From Rhizobium sp. SL86 (GTDB taxonomy: Bacteria > Pseudomonadota > Alphaproteobacteria > Rhizobiales > Rhizobiaceae), in contig NZ_JAPPRJ010000004.1 in assembly GCF_026672545.1 (NCBI RefSeq), positions 1 to 53,551 on the forward strand: a stretch of 53,551 nucleotides of DNA, in the 5' to 3' direction. The position numbers were made by a program, and so were the translations under genes. Positions within the stretch are counted from its first letter, which is position 1. Each line of letters begins with the position of its first letter. Shown piece by piece: positions 24,806 to 32,443 of the stretch. The notes beneath the pieces were generated by a model. The model did not search any database, was not told the DNA's origin, and worked only from the letters and a program-made list of their open reading frames with translations.

Positions 24806-25493
24806 GCTCTACTCCATACACTTTTAGGTGGTGTCTCGACTGTCTGAGCAAGACGCTCGCATGAGGTCGAGACTGGCAAGGAAAACTGCATTTCCTTGGA
24901 TGCTGAATGAGGGAAAGATGTTTTCGCTTTTTCAGAAAAGACCTTTTCCAAATTCAAGAAAACATGTTTTCACATAACTGACTAAGCTGTTTAGCTCGTT
25001 GCGATGTTAACATAATTCCTCTTACAGCCAAAACGGCAAAACAGCGATCTTAGAGACCCTGAAGCCAACTAAAACAGTTTAATAGTTTACCAGTAAACAT
25101 GTCAAATTGTTCAATGGTTTCAATGTTTGCCACTCCGCTATCACCATGGATCTGAGGTGAACCCCGGAGCCGCGCAGCTTCCGACTGGCGCTGTCGCGCG
25201 CAGTGCGCAAGGGCGCCAGAGCGGAGCGTCCCTTGAGCAGCGAGCACGCACGGCGGCATCAAGGGAAGCAAGGGGCTTCGCGGTGAACCCTGGTGGGCGC
25301 CCGTCAGGTTTTCAAAAGCGGCCGTCAGGCCAAGGAGCGAAAGGCGCGAGCGGAGCGAGATCCATTTACGTCCGGAGGGCGTGGAAAAGCTGAAATGTGA
25401 TTGCTTCTCTTTTGGCAGGATACGCAAAAACGTGATACGTTTTGCAGAGGATCGAGTTCGCGATCCGGTCTTGATTGTTTTATTGCTGATGGA
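24806..25493. other. Probable oriT region with several palindromes
   Basis: About 690 bases between the divergent parA-like and mobC genes. Visible structures are GTCTCGAC/GTCGAGAC (24833-24840 and 24866-24873), the perfect 14-bp palindrome GAAAACATGTTTTC (24958-24971), an AT-rich stretch 24900-25130, GTTTACCAGTAAAC (25085-25098, similar to the replicon's parS), and a border-like nic candidate with a hairpin (25413-25445). The GC-rich part 25130-25400 shows no gene; the long minus-strand frame there is a shadow. Confidence 0.55.
25413..25445. promoter_or_regulatory. Candidate oriT nic site (T-DNA-border-like) with adjacent hairpin
   Basis: TGGCAGGATA (25413-25422) equals the core of the Agrobacterium T-DNA border, whose complement TATCCTGCCA belongs to the RP4/Ti oriT nick class. 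Beside it GCAAAAACGT (25424-25433) and ACGTTTTGC (25437-25445) form a stem. Nick-proximal inverted repeats are where relaxosome proteins bind. mobC and a relaxase start immediately downstream. Confidence 0.6.
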
Positions 25494-25901
25494 TTGATTG
25501 AGTTGCGCGCTCCGAAGGCCAAAGGCCTGCCCAAAAAAGTTAAAAGCCGGACGATCCATGCTCGTGTGACCGAGGAGCGATATGAAGCGATCTGCGAGGC
25601 GGCAAAGGCTGCGGATCTGACAGTTTCCGCCTTCTTCGGCTCCTTGCTTTTGGAGGGTGCTGGCGTTCAACCAATCTTCACCCATGAGGATCGTGTTGCG
25701 CTCGGCCTGCTTCTTGAACACATGCGGAAGGTCGGCGTGAACCTGAATCAGGTTGCGAAAGCGCTCAACTCTGGCCGCTTTGTCCATCTGGATGAGGCAC
25801 AGTCAGCGCTTCGAGATGTTCAGCTCGCCGTCGTGGGTGTCAGTGTCGAGCTTCGAAATGCCACTCGACGGTCGGGCCAACGGCGTCGTGAGGTCCGATA
25901 G
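25494..25901 (+). CDS. mobC: MobC-like relaxosome accessory protein
   Basis: This protein of about 135 residues contains KSRTIHARVTEERYEAICEAAKAADLTVSAFF, a ribbon-helix-helix-like DNA-binding start. The MobC signature HMRKVGVNLNQVAKALN follows, then VVGVSVELRNATRR. MobC proteins bind oriT and help the relaxase open the nick site. The start is unclear. No ATG exists in frame; the frame opens at 25401 but that would place the nic-like site inside the coding region, so TTG at 25494 or 25503 is preferred. The stop is immediately followed by the relaxase ATG, so the two form an operon. Confidence 0.78.
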   Translation: MIELRAPKAKGLPKKVKSRTIHARVTEERYEAICEAAKAADLTVSAFFGSLLLEGAGVQPIFTHEDRVALGLLLEHMRKVGVNLNQVAKALNSGRFVHLDEAQSALRDVQLAVVGVSVELRNATRRSGQRRREVR

Positions 25902-26465
25902 ATGGAGACGCGGGGATACTTCGAAGAGGAGTGGGAGCGCCGTCGCCAAGCTGCGCTTGAGGAGGAGGAGAGGCGGCGCGGCGGCGCGGGTGGAACTGGT
26001 TCAGATGCATTGAAGCGTCGAGGCGGTGGCGGAGTAGGAGTAGGAGTAGGGAAGAGGCCATCCAAGGCTTCATCATCTGCGTCACGAGCGGATCAGCTGT
26101 CGCCCATCGCATCGCCACGTCCAGTTGCAGAGCGGCTCGCGGCTGTTGCCAAGGGCAGTCAGCCCGCCGTTGTGAAAATGGCCTCCTATGGCAGTGGCGT
26201 GCGCCTTGGCGCGATGGCGACCTATGTCTCGCGTGAAGGGGATCTTGCGCTTGAGAACGAGCGGGGGGAGTTGCTGCAGGGGCGTGCCGACCTGGAGCGA
26301 CTGCACGAGGAATGGAGCCCGCTCTTTCTCAATAGGAACGAGAGCCGTGACATTGCCGGCTTTTCGGTCGAGATCGAGCCCACGGATCAGCATGACGATG
26401 AGAGCCTGCATCGGCTTGTCCGTCACACGCTGCAGGTCGCATTCGGCGAGCGTCGGTTCGCCTAG
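25902..26465 (+). pseudogene. Relaxase (mobilization nuclease), truncated to its N-terminus
   Basis: Only 187 residues remain of a protein that is normally several hundred residues. The first 75 are charged and low-complexity. The relaxase domain then begins (VVKMASYGSGVRLGAMATYVSREGDLALENERGELLQGR) and continues through LERLHEEWSPLFLNRNESRDIAGFSVEI to the stop at 26463. The histidine triad region (HxDxxHxHxH type) expected further on is absent. The frame ends exactly where a convergent secreted-protein gene ends, with a shared CTAG, so a rearrangement junction lies near 26460. This copy cannot nick DNA by itself; mobilization would need a relaxase supplied in trans. Confidence 0.72.
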
Positions 26466-26665
26466 CCGCCCTGATACGGGCAGTCCAAGGACCCCATACC
26501 TCCAGTTCCAGTCTCGACTGAACCGAGCCAGATGCAGCCCGAGACCCCCGAAACATATTGAGCTGCCGCTGGGGAAATGCCGGCGCCCCCGCCTCCCCCA
26601 ACGAACAGTGCAGCCATCAATGCGAACGGGAGATATCGACCCTTCCGCTGCCTTCTCTTCTCCAT
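26462..26665 (-). CDS. Small secreted protein or truncated N-terminus of a larger one
   Basis: 67 residues: a basic start (MEKRRQRKGRY), a hydrophobic signal segment (LPFALMAALFVGGGGGAG) and a likely cleavage after SPAAA. A short mature part follows (QYVSGVSGCIWLGSVETGTGGMGSLDCPYQGG) with two cysteines. No family is recognised. It may be complete, or it may be the head of a longer exported protein cut at the junction with the relaxase. The two genes converge and share a CTAG at their stops. Confidence 0.45.
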   Translation of the reverse strand: MEKRRQRKGRYLPFALMAALFVGGGGGAGISPAAAQYVSGVSGCIWLGSVETGTGGMGSLDCPYQGG

Positions 26666-27039
26666 TGTCGATCCTCTTTGATTAAGGTCTGTGCTTTCTG
26701 GCGACTGAACCTAAAAGGTTTTCAGTGCGACGGCGTTTCCGATAAAATCACACGAACCATGCTAATATCATAATCAAAAAGGCAATCAAAGAGTGCGTAT
26801 GTCATAGATGAACTACGCTGTGATCTGCCGCAATGCCGCTTAGGTCCGCAGTTTTCGAGCTTTCAGAGGTTGTTGTAGGAAAGCTAAAAGGCGATTTCGC
26901 TACACATCCAGCTTCTCTGAATGTGTGTCCTTATAGATTTCTTTACCCGCCGTGAACGAGAAGCTTGGATCTTGCCAAACAAGAACATATTAGGAACAAT
27001 ATCCCGATTGCATCGGGAACAATCGTTGAGGATGAGTTC
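26666..27039. other. Intergenic region, AT-richer than its surroundings
   Basis: About 370 bases with no convincing gene. The AT-richer part 26700-26960 probably holds promoters for the minus-strand small secreted gene and the plus-strand gene at 27040. No repeat or RNA signal stands out. Confidence 0.35.
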
Positions 27040-27252
27040 ATGACAACCAACGCCAACCTGCAGTCTGCCCCCGAAACGGTGCTATCCGAGGTCGAGGCGG
27101 CAATCGCCTTTCATAACGGCGACATGAGAGCCACCATCGCATGCCTTCTGGCAGACTGTGCGGATCTCAGGCTCAATCTCTCACTGGCAGAACGGGCTAT
27201 GAGCGCCGGCCTGACGCGCGGTTGGCGTCCCCGATATGACCGAGAAACCTAA
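27040..27252 (+). CDS. Small hypothetical protein
   Basis: 70 residues starting MTTNANLQSAPETVLSEVEA, mostly helical, with FHNGDMRATIACLLADCADL and LSLAERAMSAG. No family recognised. The ATG at 27040 is chosen over the longer frame to 26965 because the upstream residues look non-coding. The stop overlaps the ATG of the next gene by one base (TAATG), so the two are co-translated. Confidence 0.6.
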   Translation: MTTNANLQSAPETVLSEVEAAIAFHNGDMRATIACLLADCADLRLNLSLAERAMSAGLTRGWRPRYDRET

Positions 27253-27605
27253 TGAGTGCTCCCGCCGCCAATATTCAGCTGCACCATAGCTGGCGCCAGA
27301 CTTGGCCGGATCACGCCAATCATTTCACCGCTTTTGACGGGCAGGTGAAGTTTGCGCACATCCACGAGCATCACATGAGCGGATGGGCGTGGTACATGGT
27401 GCTGGATCTGCCGTGGTCGAACCGGCCTTCTGCCGCGCCACTCACAGGACATTGCGAGACCGCCCGCGAGGCCGCGCAGGCGGCTGAAGCCTGTTACGCG
27501 GCTGTTCTCGCGGGAACATGGCGTGGAATGTCGGAAAAGGATCAACAAGCAGCTCGCGAAAGACGAGAGAACAAAGACGGCATCCATCGCTCCGCCGCGC
27601 TCTGA
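27252..27605 (+). CDS. Small hypothetical protein
   Basis: 117 residues, rich in His and Trp: QLHHSWRQTWPDHANHF, HIHEHHMSGWAWYMVLDLPW, then an alanine-rich helix and a charged tail. No family recognised. It is coupled to the preceding small gene. The conserved look of the aromatic core supports a real protein. It precedes the vapBC operator by 32 bases. Confidence 0.6.
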   Translation: MSAPAANIQLHHSWRQTWPDHANHFTAFDGQVKFAHIHEHHMSGWAWYMVLDLPWSNRPSAAPLTGHCETAREAAQAAEACYAAVLAGTWRGMSEKDQQAARERRENKDGIHRSAAL

Positions 27606-27637
27606 TCCGCCTTGCGGCGGTCAATGGCATTGCGAGG

Positions 27638-27677
27638 ATATCCTTTCGAGGATATTATAATATCCTCGAAAGGATAT
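27638..27677. promoter_or_regulatory. Perfect 40-bp palindrome, vapBC operator and promoter
   Basis: ATATCCTTTCGAGGATATT (27638-27656) is mirrored exactly at 27659-27677 with AT at the centre, so the whole 40 bases read the same on both strands. The half-site itself contains GGATAT/ATATCC repeats. A TATAAT lies at the centre and may be the -10 element. The palindrome ends at the antitoxin start, the expected place for VapBC autoregulation. Confidence 0.8.
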
Positions 27678-27684
27678 GTTCCCC

Positions 27685-27924
27685 ATGCCGCTCTACATCA
27701 AGGATATCGAAGTCGATCAACTCGCGGAAGAGCTGGTGCGCCTTACCAAATCTTCCAAGGTTGACGCCGTGAAGACGGCCTTGAGGCACGAGATCGCCAG
27801 CCGCAAAAGCAGTCTGCCGATCCGTGAACGCCTCGCTAAGTCTCTCGCTATGGCCCGCGCAGCCGGACCATACGCACCTGGAGACCACAAGCGCGAAACC
27901 GACGAAATGTGGGGTGAGGACTGA
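27685..27924 (+). CDS. vapB: VapB-family antitoxin
   Basis: 79 residues starting MPLYIKDIEVDQLAEELVRL, the N-terminal DNA-binding domain of the Rv0623/PSK-type VapB antitoxins. SSKVDAVKTALRHEI and a C-terminal toxin-wrapping segment follow. It neutralises VapC and represses the operon through the palindrome just upstream. An alternative ATG at 27676 lies inside the palindrome with AAAGG nearby; either could be used. The stop codon overlaps the vapC ATG. Confidence 0.88.
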   Translation: MPLYIKDIEVDQLAEELVRLTKSSKVDAVKTALRHEIASRKSSLPIRERLAKSLAMARAAGPYAPGDHKRETDEMWGED

Positions 27925-28358
27925 TGCTGTTCATAGACGCATCCGTGATCGTCGCCATTCTGACCGACGAGGAAGACCGCGACGTTCTTCTCGATCGCCT
28001 CGCCCAAGATAACGGCCCCTTCTATGTGTCTCCTGTTGTCCGCATGGAGGCCGCGTTTGCCCTGACGCGCCGCCGTGCTGAAGCGCTTGGGCGCGACAAG
28101 CCGGCAACTCCCGCTATGCTGGAGGAATCCCGGCAGGTGGTCGATCAGTTTCTTTCGGACCTTGAGGCGAAAGAGGCTCTCATCTCAGGTGATGTAGGGG
28201 CAAAGGCGCTCGATGCCGCCCAGCAGTTCGGCAAGATCGTCAATCACCCGGCAAAGCTCAACATGGGTGACTGCTTCTCCTATGCCTGTGCCAGAGCCTA
28301 CCGCACAAAAGTCGCCTATAAAGGCAACGACTTTTCCCTGACCGACATCGGTTGGTGA
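27924..28358 (+). CDS. vapC: VapC PIN-domain ribonuclease toxin
   Basis: 144 residues with the PIN acidic residues in place: Asp in the opening MLFIDASVIVAIL, Glu in VRMEAAFAL, and Asp in LNMGDCFSYACAR near residue 115, with a fourth in YKGNDFSLTDIGW. PIN toxins cut tRNA or rRNA using bound Mg ions. The ATG overlaps the vapB stop. The length is normal and no active-site residue is missing, so it is probably functional. Confidence 0.92.
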   Translation: MLFIDASVIVAILTDEEDRDVLLDRLAQDNGPFYVSPVVRMEAAFALTRRRAEALGRDKPATPAMLEESRQVVDQFLSDLEAKEALISGDVGAKALDAAQQFGKIVNHPAKLNMGDCFSYACARAYRTKVAYKGNDFSLTDIGW

Positions 28359-28705
28359 TGCACCAACGACTTCGCGGCGCATCGAGATCGGTGTGCCGGC
28401 GACACCAGCGCCGTAGTCTTCCGAGCATAGGTGCTGGCCAGGGCGGTCTGAGACACCAAGCCGGTAAATCAACCGAACTCCCTTGGCTTGTGTTGCCTTG
28501 AACAATGGATCACTGCGGCCGGCCAGTCCGATGGCAACCGCCGTCGATCGCGAATTTCCCCTGACGCCTTCGGCCTCATTCCTCGCGAGCCAAATTCGCT
28601 CCTCCGTCGCCGCTGCGCTGCGCTTCGCCCCTTCGGGTGCAATCCGCCTGTCTTCCGGCCGCTCTTGCGTGACCATCGGCAACGCAAACCAAGGGAAATA
28701 TCGCC
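28359..28705. other. Intergenic region with a possible decayed minus-strand fragment
   Basis: About 350 bases without an intact gene. On the minus strand (about 28365-28490) GVRLIYRLGVSDRPGQHLC and EDYGAGVAGTPISMRREVV look protein-like but have no start or recognisable family. They may be a gene remnant. Immediately upstream of the DUF736 gene is AAGGGAAAT as a ribosome-binding site. Confidence 0.3.
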
Positions 28706-29026
28706 ATGACCGACCTCGTAAACTTCATCCGCTTCAACCAGGACAACACGCTCTCCGGCAACATCGCTTCTGTCGCCTACGACCTCGACATCTTCGGCGA
28801 AGCCTTTGAAAGCAGCAATCCCAAGGCTCCGGTCTATCGCCTCTTCGCCAAGACGCCGCGCGGGCGGCGCGTCGAGATCGGCGGCATCTGGGAGAAGTCG
28901 AACCAGGTTGGCGGCAAGTATTTCACGCTCTCCGTCAGCACCGGTTACGGCAAGCTGAACGCCAATCTCGGCCGCTACCCCCACCAGGACGATGAGGACC
29001 TCATGGCGGTCATCCCTTGGGATTGA
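28706..29026 (+). CDS. DUF736 family protein
   Basis: 106 residues with the DUF736 pattern: an opening strand pair (TLSGNIASVAYDLDIFG), then NPKAPVYRLFAKTPRGRRVEIGGIWEKSN and KYFTLSVSTGYGKLNANLGRYP. The family is very common on alphaproteobacterial plasmids and integrative elements, often near conjugation genes, and its function is unknown. The gene starts after AAGGGAAATATCGCC and looks complete. Confidence 0.85.
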   Translation: MTDLVNFIRFNQDNTLSGNIASVAYDLDIFGEAFESSNPKAPVYRLFAKTPRGRRVEIGGIWEKSNQVGGKYFTLSVSTGYGKLNANLGRYPHQDDEDLMAVIPWD

Positions 29027-29112
29027 CCGGATAAATGCCCCGGCCCCACTGTGGGTCGGGGCACAAACGCCGCCAGCGCCAGAGCCGCCGATCTATTCTC
29101 GCGAGGAACAAT

Positions 29113-29238
29113 ATGAGCCGCCATACCGTCACGGTGAAGACAGACACCGAAGCAGATGAAGACGCCGTGATTGGCTACGATCCGCCGTTGCGCACCTTCT
29201 TTGTCCAGGCGTTTCCCAATGAGGAAACCGACGAATAA
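29113..29238 (+). CDS. Very small hypothetical protein downstream of the DUF736 gene
   Basis: 41 residues: SRHTVTVKTDTEADEDAVIG, then YDPPLRTFFVQAFPNEETDE. The ATG follows CGAGGAACAAT. Acidic, no family recognised. Position just after DUF736 on the same strand suggests co-transcription. It may be complete or the head of a gene cut by the transposase fragment that follows. Confidence 0.45.
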   Translation: MSRHTVTVKTDTEADEDAVIGYDPPLRTFFVQAFPNEETDE

Positions 29239-29297
29239 GGCACTGCTGAGCACTTTGACACCGTATTGGGATCGGAAAGTCCGCACAGGGCGGCCTT

Positions 29298-29435
29298 TCA
29301 CGCCCTGACGGCTTTAATCAGGCCGGGAACGCCGACAAGGGTGATGGCTCTTTTGATGTTGTAGGCGAGCGCCGTCAGGCTGAACTCCCCGCGCACTTTT
29401 TTGAACCATAGAGGCGACAACAGGCGCTCAATCAT
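29298..29435 (-). pseudogene. C-terminal fragment of an IS1182/IS5-type transposase
   Basis: About 45 residues ending at a TGA (complement of 29298-29300): SPLWFKKVRGEFSLTALAYN, then IKRAITLVGVPGLIKAV. The pattern VRxEFSLxxLAYNxKR is the usual tail of DDE transposases of this group. The catalytic parts are missing, so it is a remnant. It marks a former insertion between the DUF736 block and the tetR gene. Confidence 0.75.
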
Positions 29436-29514
29436 GGCTTCTCGTGCTCGTTAGACATCGAAATCAGAAAAATCTCGATGCGCACCGAGTTCCGGCACTG
29501 AACAGCGCAGGCCA

Positions 29515-30150
29515 TCATTCATCCAAAGAGTTTTCGGACGCTCTGTAGGATTTCCGCGACAAGACGCCTCGCCGCGATGAACGCTCCCCGATTCCCTCAA
29601 CGACAATACGGATGATGTGTCTGATTTCGTCATCGGTGAACTGCCCGCCGGCAAGGACTGAAAGCATCGCCTGCCCGTAGGTTCCAAGAAGAACCAGCGC
29701 CATGAAATTGGGATCGTCATCCTTGCGAATGACACCCTGCCGTTGGCCGAGTACCAGAATATCCCTGACAAGCCGCTGGAACGATGGTCGATCGGGGGGC
29801 GGCTCAAGGGATGGCCGTTCGACCGGGGCAAGGGCCAGCTTCGCAAGCGAAGGGTTCGCCAAGCACCAGCACGCGCTGTCGAGAAAGACGCTTTCGAGCA
29901 AGGGGAACACATCGCCGCCGGCCTCTATTCGATCGCGATAGGGCGCGTCGTTTGCTTCCACGCGGGCTATGAGCTGCGAGGCGATTTCGTCTTTCGAGGC
30001 GAACAGGTTGTAGACCGTCTTGCGAGTCAAGCCCGCCCTCATCGCGATTTCCTCAACGGAAGTGGCAGCAAATCCCTTCTCCCGAAACGCCGCGTCGGCA
30101 GCATCGAGGATGAGGGTTCGGGACCGTTCCGTTCGCTTCGGGATTGCCAT
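29515..30150 (-). CDS. TetR-family transcriptional regulator
   Basis: 211 residues. The N-terminal helix-turn-helix reads RTLILDAADAAFREKGFAAT, then SVEEIAMRAGLTRKTVYNLF, the classic TetR signature. A longer C-terminal ligand domain follows. The start MAIPKRTERS at 30150 is preferred over the frame to 30180. It is divergent from the DUF4336 gene, with a TTTACA/TGTAAA palindrome in the 54-base gap, so it probably represses both itself and that gene. Confidence 0.9.
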   Translation of the reverse strand: MAIPKRTERSRTLILDAADAAFREKGFAATSVEEIAMRAGLTRKTVYNLFASKDEIASQLIARVEANDAPYRDRIEAGGDVFPLLESVFLDSACWCLANPSLAKLALAPVERPSLEPPPDRPSFQRLVRDILVLGQRQGVIRKDDDPNFMALVLLGTYGQAMLSVLAGGQFTDDEIRHIIRIVVEGIGERSSRRGVLSRKSYRASENSLDE

Positions 30151-30169
30151 ATCTACACAATGGTATAAA

Positions 30170-30185
30170 TTTACACTCATGTAAA
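30170..30185. promoter_or_regulatory. Palindromic operator between tetR and the DUF4336 gene
   Basis: TTTACA-ctca-TGTAAA is a perfect 6-bp inverted repeat with a 4-base spacer, centred in the divergent intergenic region and overlapping AT-rich promoter-like sequence on both strands. Confidence 0.6.
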
Positions 30186-30204
30186 TATTATCGGGGCAAC
30201 CGCC

Positions 30205-30897
30205 ATGCTAAAGGAGTTCGGCCCGAATATCTGGATCACGGACGGGCCAACGGTCACGGCGGCGGCCGGATTTCGCTATTCCACCCGCATGGCCATCATC
30301 AGGTTGACCAATGGCGATCTGGTCCTTTGGTCGCCAACGGCGCTTACGGACGATCTTCGCGCCGAGGTCGAGACATTGGGGGCGGTCCGCTATCTGGTCC
30401 CTCCCAACTCGCTCCATCACACATTCCTTGCTGACTGGCAGCGGACATATCCTGACGCCACGGTCTATGCACCGCCCGGCCTGCGGGAGAAGCGCAAGGA
30501 TATTAGGTTCGACGCTGATCTCAGCGATGACCCTATCGCGGCATGGGCAGGGGAGATTGACCACGCGATCATGTGCAGCAACCGGATCACAACGGAAGTC
30601 GTTTTCTTTCACCGCCAGAGCGCAACCGCGATTTTCACCGATCTGATTCAGCAATTCCCGCGCGGATGGTTCAAGGGTTGGCGGGCGTTTGTTGCCCGAC
30701 TAGACTTGATGACGGCCGCCGAACCTTCGGTGCCGCGAAAATTTCGGGTCGCCTTCACCGACCGACACACCGCGCGTGAATCTCTCCGGCGTATTCTGGC
30801 ATGGCCTACGGAAAAGGTGATTGTAGCGCACGGCCCGCCGATCACCGATGAGGGGCAAGCGTTCCTGCGCCGCGCGTTTCGCTGGTTAGATGACTAG
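30205..30897 (+). CDS. DUF4336 domain protein (metallo-beta-lactamase-like fold, non-canonical)
   Basis: 230 residues with DUF4336 features: FGPNIWITDGPTVTAAAGFRY near the start, then AIIRLTNGDLVLWSPTALTD, LVPPNSLHHTFLADWQRTYP and KVIVAHGPPI near the end. The family is related in fold to metallo-beta-lactamases, with HHTFL near the usual metal site, but activity is unknown. The gene is complete, with AAAGGAG just after the ATG region and a divergent TetR regulator that probably controls it. Confidence 0.85.
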   Translation: MLKEFGPNIWITDGPTVTAAAGFRYSTRMAIIRLTNGDLVLWSPTALTDDLRAEVETLGAVRYLVPPNSLHHTFLADWQRTYPDATVYAPPGLREKRKDIRFDADLSDDPIAAWAGEIDHAIMCSNRITTEVVFFHRQSATAIFTDLIQQFPRGWFKGWRAFVARLDLMTAAEPSVPRKFRVAFTDRHTARESLRRILAWPTEKVIVAHGPPITDEGQAFLRRAFRWLDD

Positions 30898-30960
30898 GGA
30901 CAGATTCCATGGCCTGTCGCAAAAATCCCACTTAAAGCGACAGTTGTTTTCATGACTTTT

Positions 30961-31002
30961 GCGACGTCTCAGAATAGGGAGTTCTGCGGCGGCTGCAATG
31001 TC
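30961..31002. repeat. Imperfect repeat, left of the nucleotidyltransferase gene
   Basis: It begins GCGACGTCTCAGAATAGGG, followed by AGTTCTGCGGCGGCTGCAAT. A similar segment in the same orientation is at 31782-31823, with about seven differences in 42 bases. Both copies continue into sequences containing CGGCCCGAAGC. Confidence 0.6.
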
Positions 31003-31109
31003 CGGTGTCGGCGCATCAAAGCCATGGGGCTATCGGCCCGAAGCCGCCATTGAACATGGGGGTCAGCTCACGTATCAGGCGTTCTTGTCCAATCAGGAGC
31101 AATGCCTCA

Positions 31110-31715
31110 ATGCAGCCACCGCCAGATGATGCTTGGGAACCATGGTCCCCGGATGAGTTGTTCGCTCGTCTCGGCGTGTCTAAAACCGACTGGTACATCG
31201 TGGGCGGCTGGGCCCTGGACCTTTGGCACGGCGAGCTGACCCGTGCACATGAAGACTTGGAGTTCTCGGTGCTTGCCTGCCAGGCTCAACGCTATCGCGG
31301 CGCCCTGTCGGATCTGGAGTTCTTCACAGCGAAGGACGGCAAACTTGACCATCTCCCCCTCGTAGAACCACTGCCCACGGATGTTTGGCAGCAGTGGGGT
31401 GCGGATATTGGCGCCGGTCGCTGGCGCGTCGACATGATGGTCGATCGGGGATCGCCGGATATGTGGGTCTACAAGCGTGATCCATCTTTCACCTTGCCGC
31501 GAACCAAAGCCATACGCGCAACAGCCGGCGGCATCCGATATCTGGCACCGCATATCGTCCTGCTCTTCAAGGCCAAGCACGTCCGTGAGAAAGATCACGG
31601 GGACTTCCGCAATGCCTTGCCTTGCTTGGAAACCGATGAAAAATCCGCCCTTCGTCGATGGTTGGAGGTGCTGCATCCAGGACACGTCTGGATTCCAGAG
31701 CTTCAATCCGGCTGA
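31110..31715 (+). CDS. Nucleotidyltransferase-fold protein (aminoglycoside adenylyltransferase-like)
   Basis: 201 residues. WYIVGGWALDLWHGELTRAHEDLEFSV is the GG-W...D-x-E/D core of a nucleotidyltransferase fold, as in AadA-like and lincosamide nucleotidyltransferases. Later motifs are WRVDMMVDRGSPDMWVYKRD and GIRYLAPHIVLLFKAKHVREKDHGDF, where the K...D pattern is typical. Related domains modify antibiotics or act as toxins in MNT/HEPN-like pairs. No HEPN partner is adjacent, so an antibiotic- or small-molecule-modifying role is as likely. Start chosen at ATG 31110 after CAGGAGC; the frame extends to 31005 through repeat sequence. It is flanked by direct repeats and may be a mobile cargo gene. 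Confidence 0.72.
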   Translation: MQPPPDDAWEPWSPDELFARLGVSKTDWYIVGGWALDLWHGELTRAHEDLEFSVLACQAQRYRGALSDLEFFTAKDGKLDHLPLVEPLPTDVWQQWGADIGAGRWRVDMMVDRGSPDMWVYKRDPSFTLPRTKAIRATAGGIRYLAPHIVLLFKAKHVREKDHGDFRNALPCLETDEKSALRRWLEVLHPGHVWIPELQSG

Positions 31716-31781
31716 CCGGCTACTCGGCTGCTGATCTGTCGCGAAATGCCTATTGGAGTGATACTTGCTTTTCTGGCCTTG

Positions 31782-31823
31782 GCGACGTCGCAGAGTAGGG
31801 AGTTTTGCGGCAGGCACAATGTC
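31782..31823. repeat. Imperfect repeat, right of the nucleotidyltransferase gene
   Basis: It begins GCGACGTCGCAGAGTAGGG, followed by AGTTTTGCGGCAGGCACAAT. It is the partner of 30961-31002. Confidence 0.6.
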
Positions 31824-32000
31824 AGTGTTGGTGCTGGGCGACTGACGCCTCCCGGCCCGAAGCGGTCATGGCGTTAGATGAGAGAAGTCAGCAGAGCTTT
31901 TCCATGGCTCTGCTGCGGAAGAAATCGCCCAGCGCCGAATGACGCTTTTCTTAGCTGGACGACTTTACACGCGGCGACCTCGGACTGAATGACTGAACGG

Positions 32001-32417
32001 TCACCCTGCCGGCGGCATGCGTGGGAAGGCGGTTGAGGTCGGATTGATGTGATCCCAGGGCTGCGCCGCATCTGTCCATGTCACCACCGTCGGCCTATAG
32101 CGCTCCGGCTCGTCCAGGCTCGCGGGGCGGAGGATAAAGATCGCGGGATTGTCAGGGAAGGTCATGAATACGGGCGACCCACAGACCGCGCAAAAGGACG
32201 TGCGCTTGCGGGTCCCACCGTCTCCGATCATCTCCCAACCGGAGGGGCTGCCTGCGACTTCCACCTCCGCCGCCACGAAGACCATGTGCGACTGGTGTCC
32301 TGTTCCGCTTTCGCGTTGGCACTGTCGACACTGGCAGTCGACCATCGCGACCGGCTCAGCGGACAGTTTGTAACGGACAGCGCCGCAGGCGCAGCCGCCC
32401 GAATAGGGGATGCTCAT
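32001..32417 (-). CDS. GFA-family zinc protein (glutathione-dependent formaldehyde-activating-like)
   Basis: 138 residues with the GFA zinc ligands: GGCACGAVRY, DCQCRQCQRESGTGHQSHM and FCAVCGSPVF. These cysteines bind zinc in the Gfa/CENP-V fold. Enzymatic activity is unproven for most members. It follows the SRPBCC gene by 26 bases on the same strand and probably belongs to the ArsR-led operon. Complete. Confidence 0.88.
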   Translation of the reverse strand: MSIPYSGGCACGAVRYKLSAEPVAMVDCQCRQCQRESGTGHQSHMVFVAAEVEVAGSPSGWEMIGDGGTRKRTSFCAVCGSPVFMTFPDNPAIFILRPASLDEPERYRPTVVTWTDAAQPWDHINPTSTAFPRMPPAG

Positions 32418-32443
32418 TGAGTTTGTCCTTGGATTGGTTACGT

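Noticed and set aside
25050..25787. Minus-strand frame of 245 codons over the oriT and mobC region
   Set aside because: It runs antisense through mobC and has no family resemblance.
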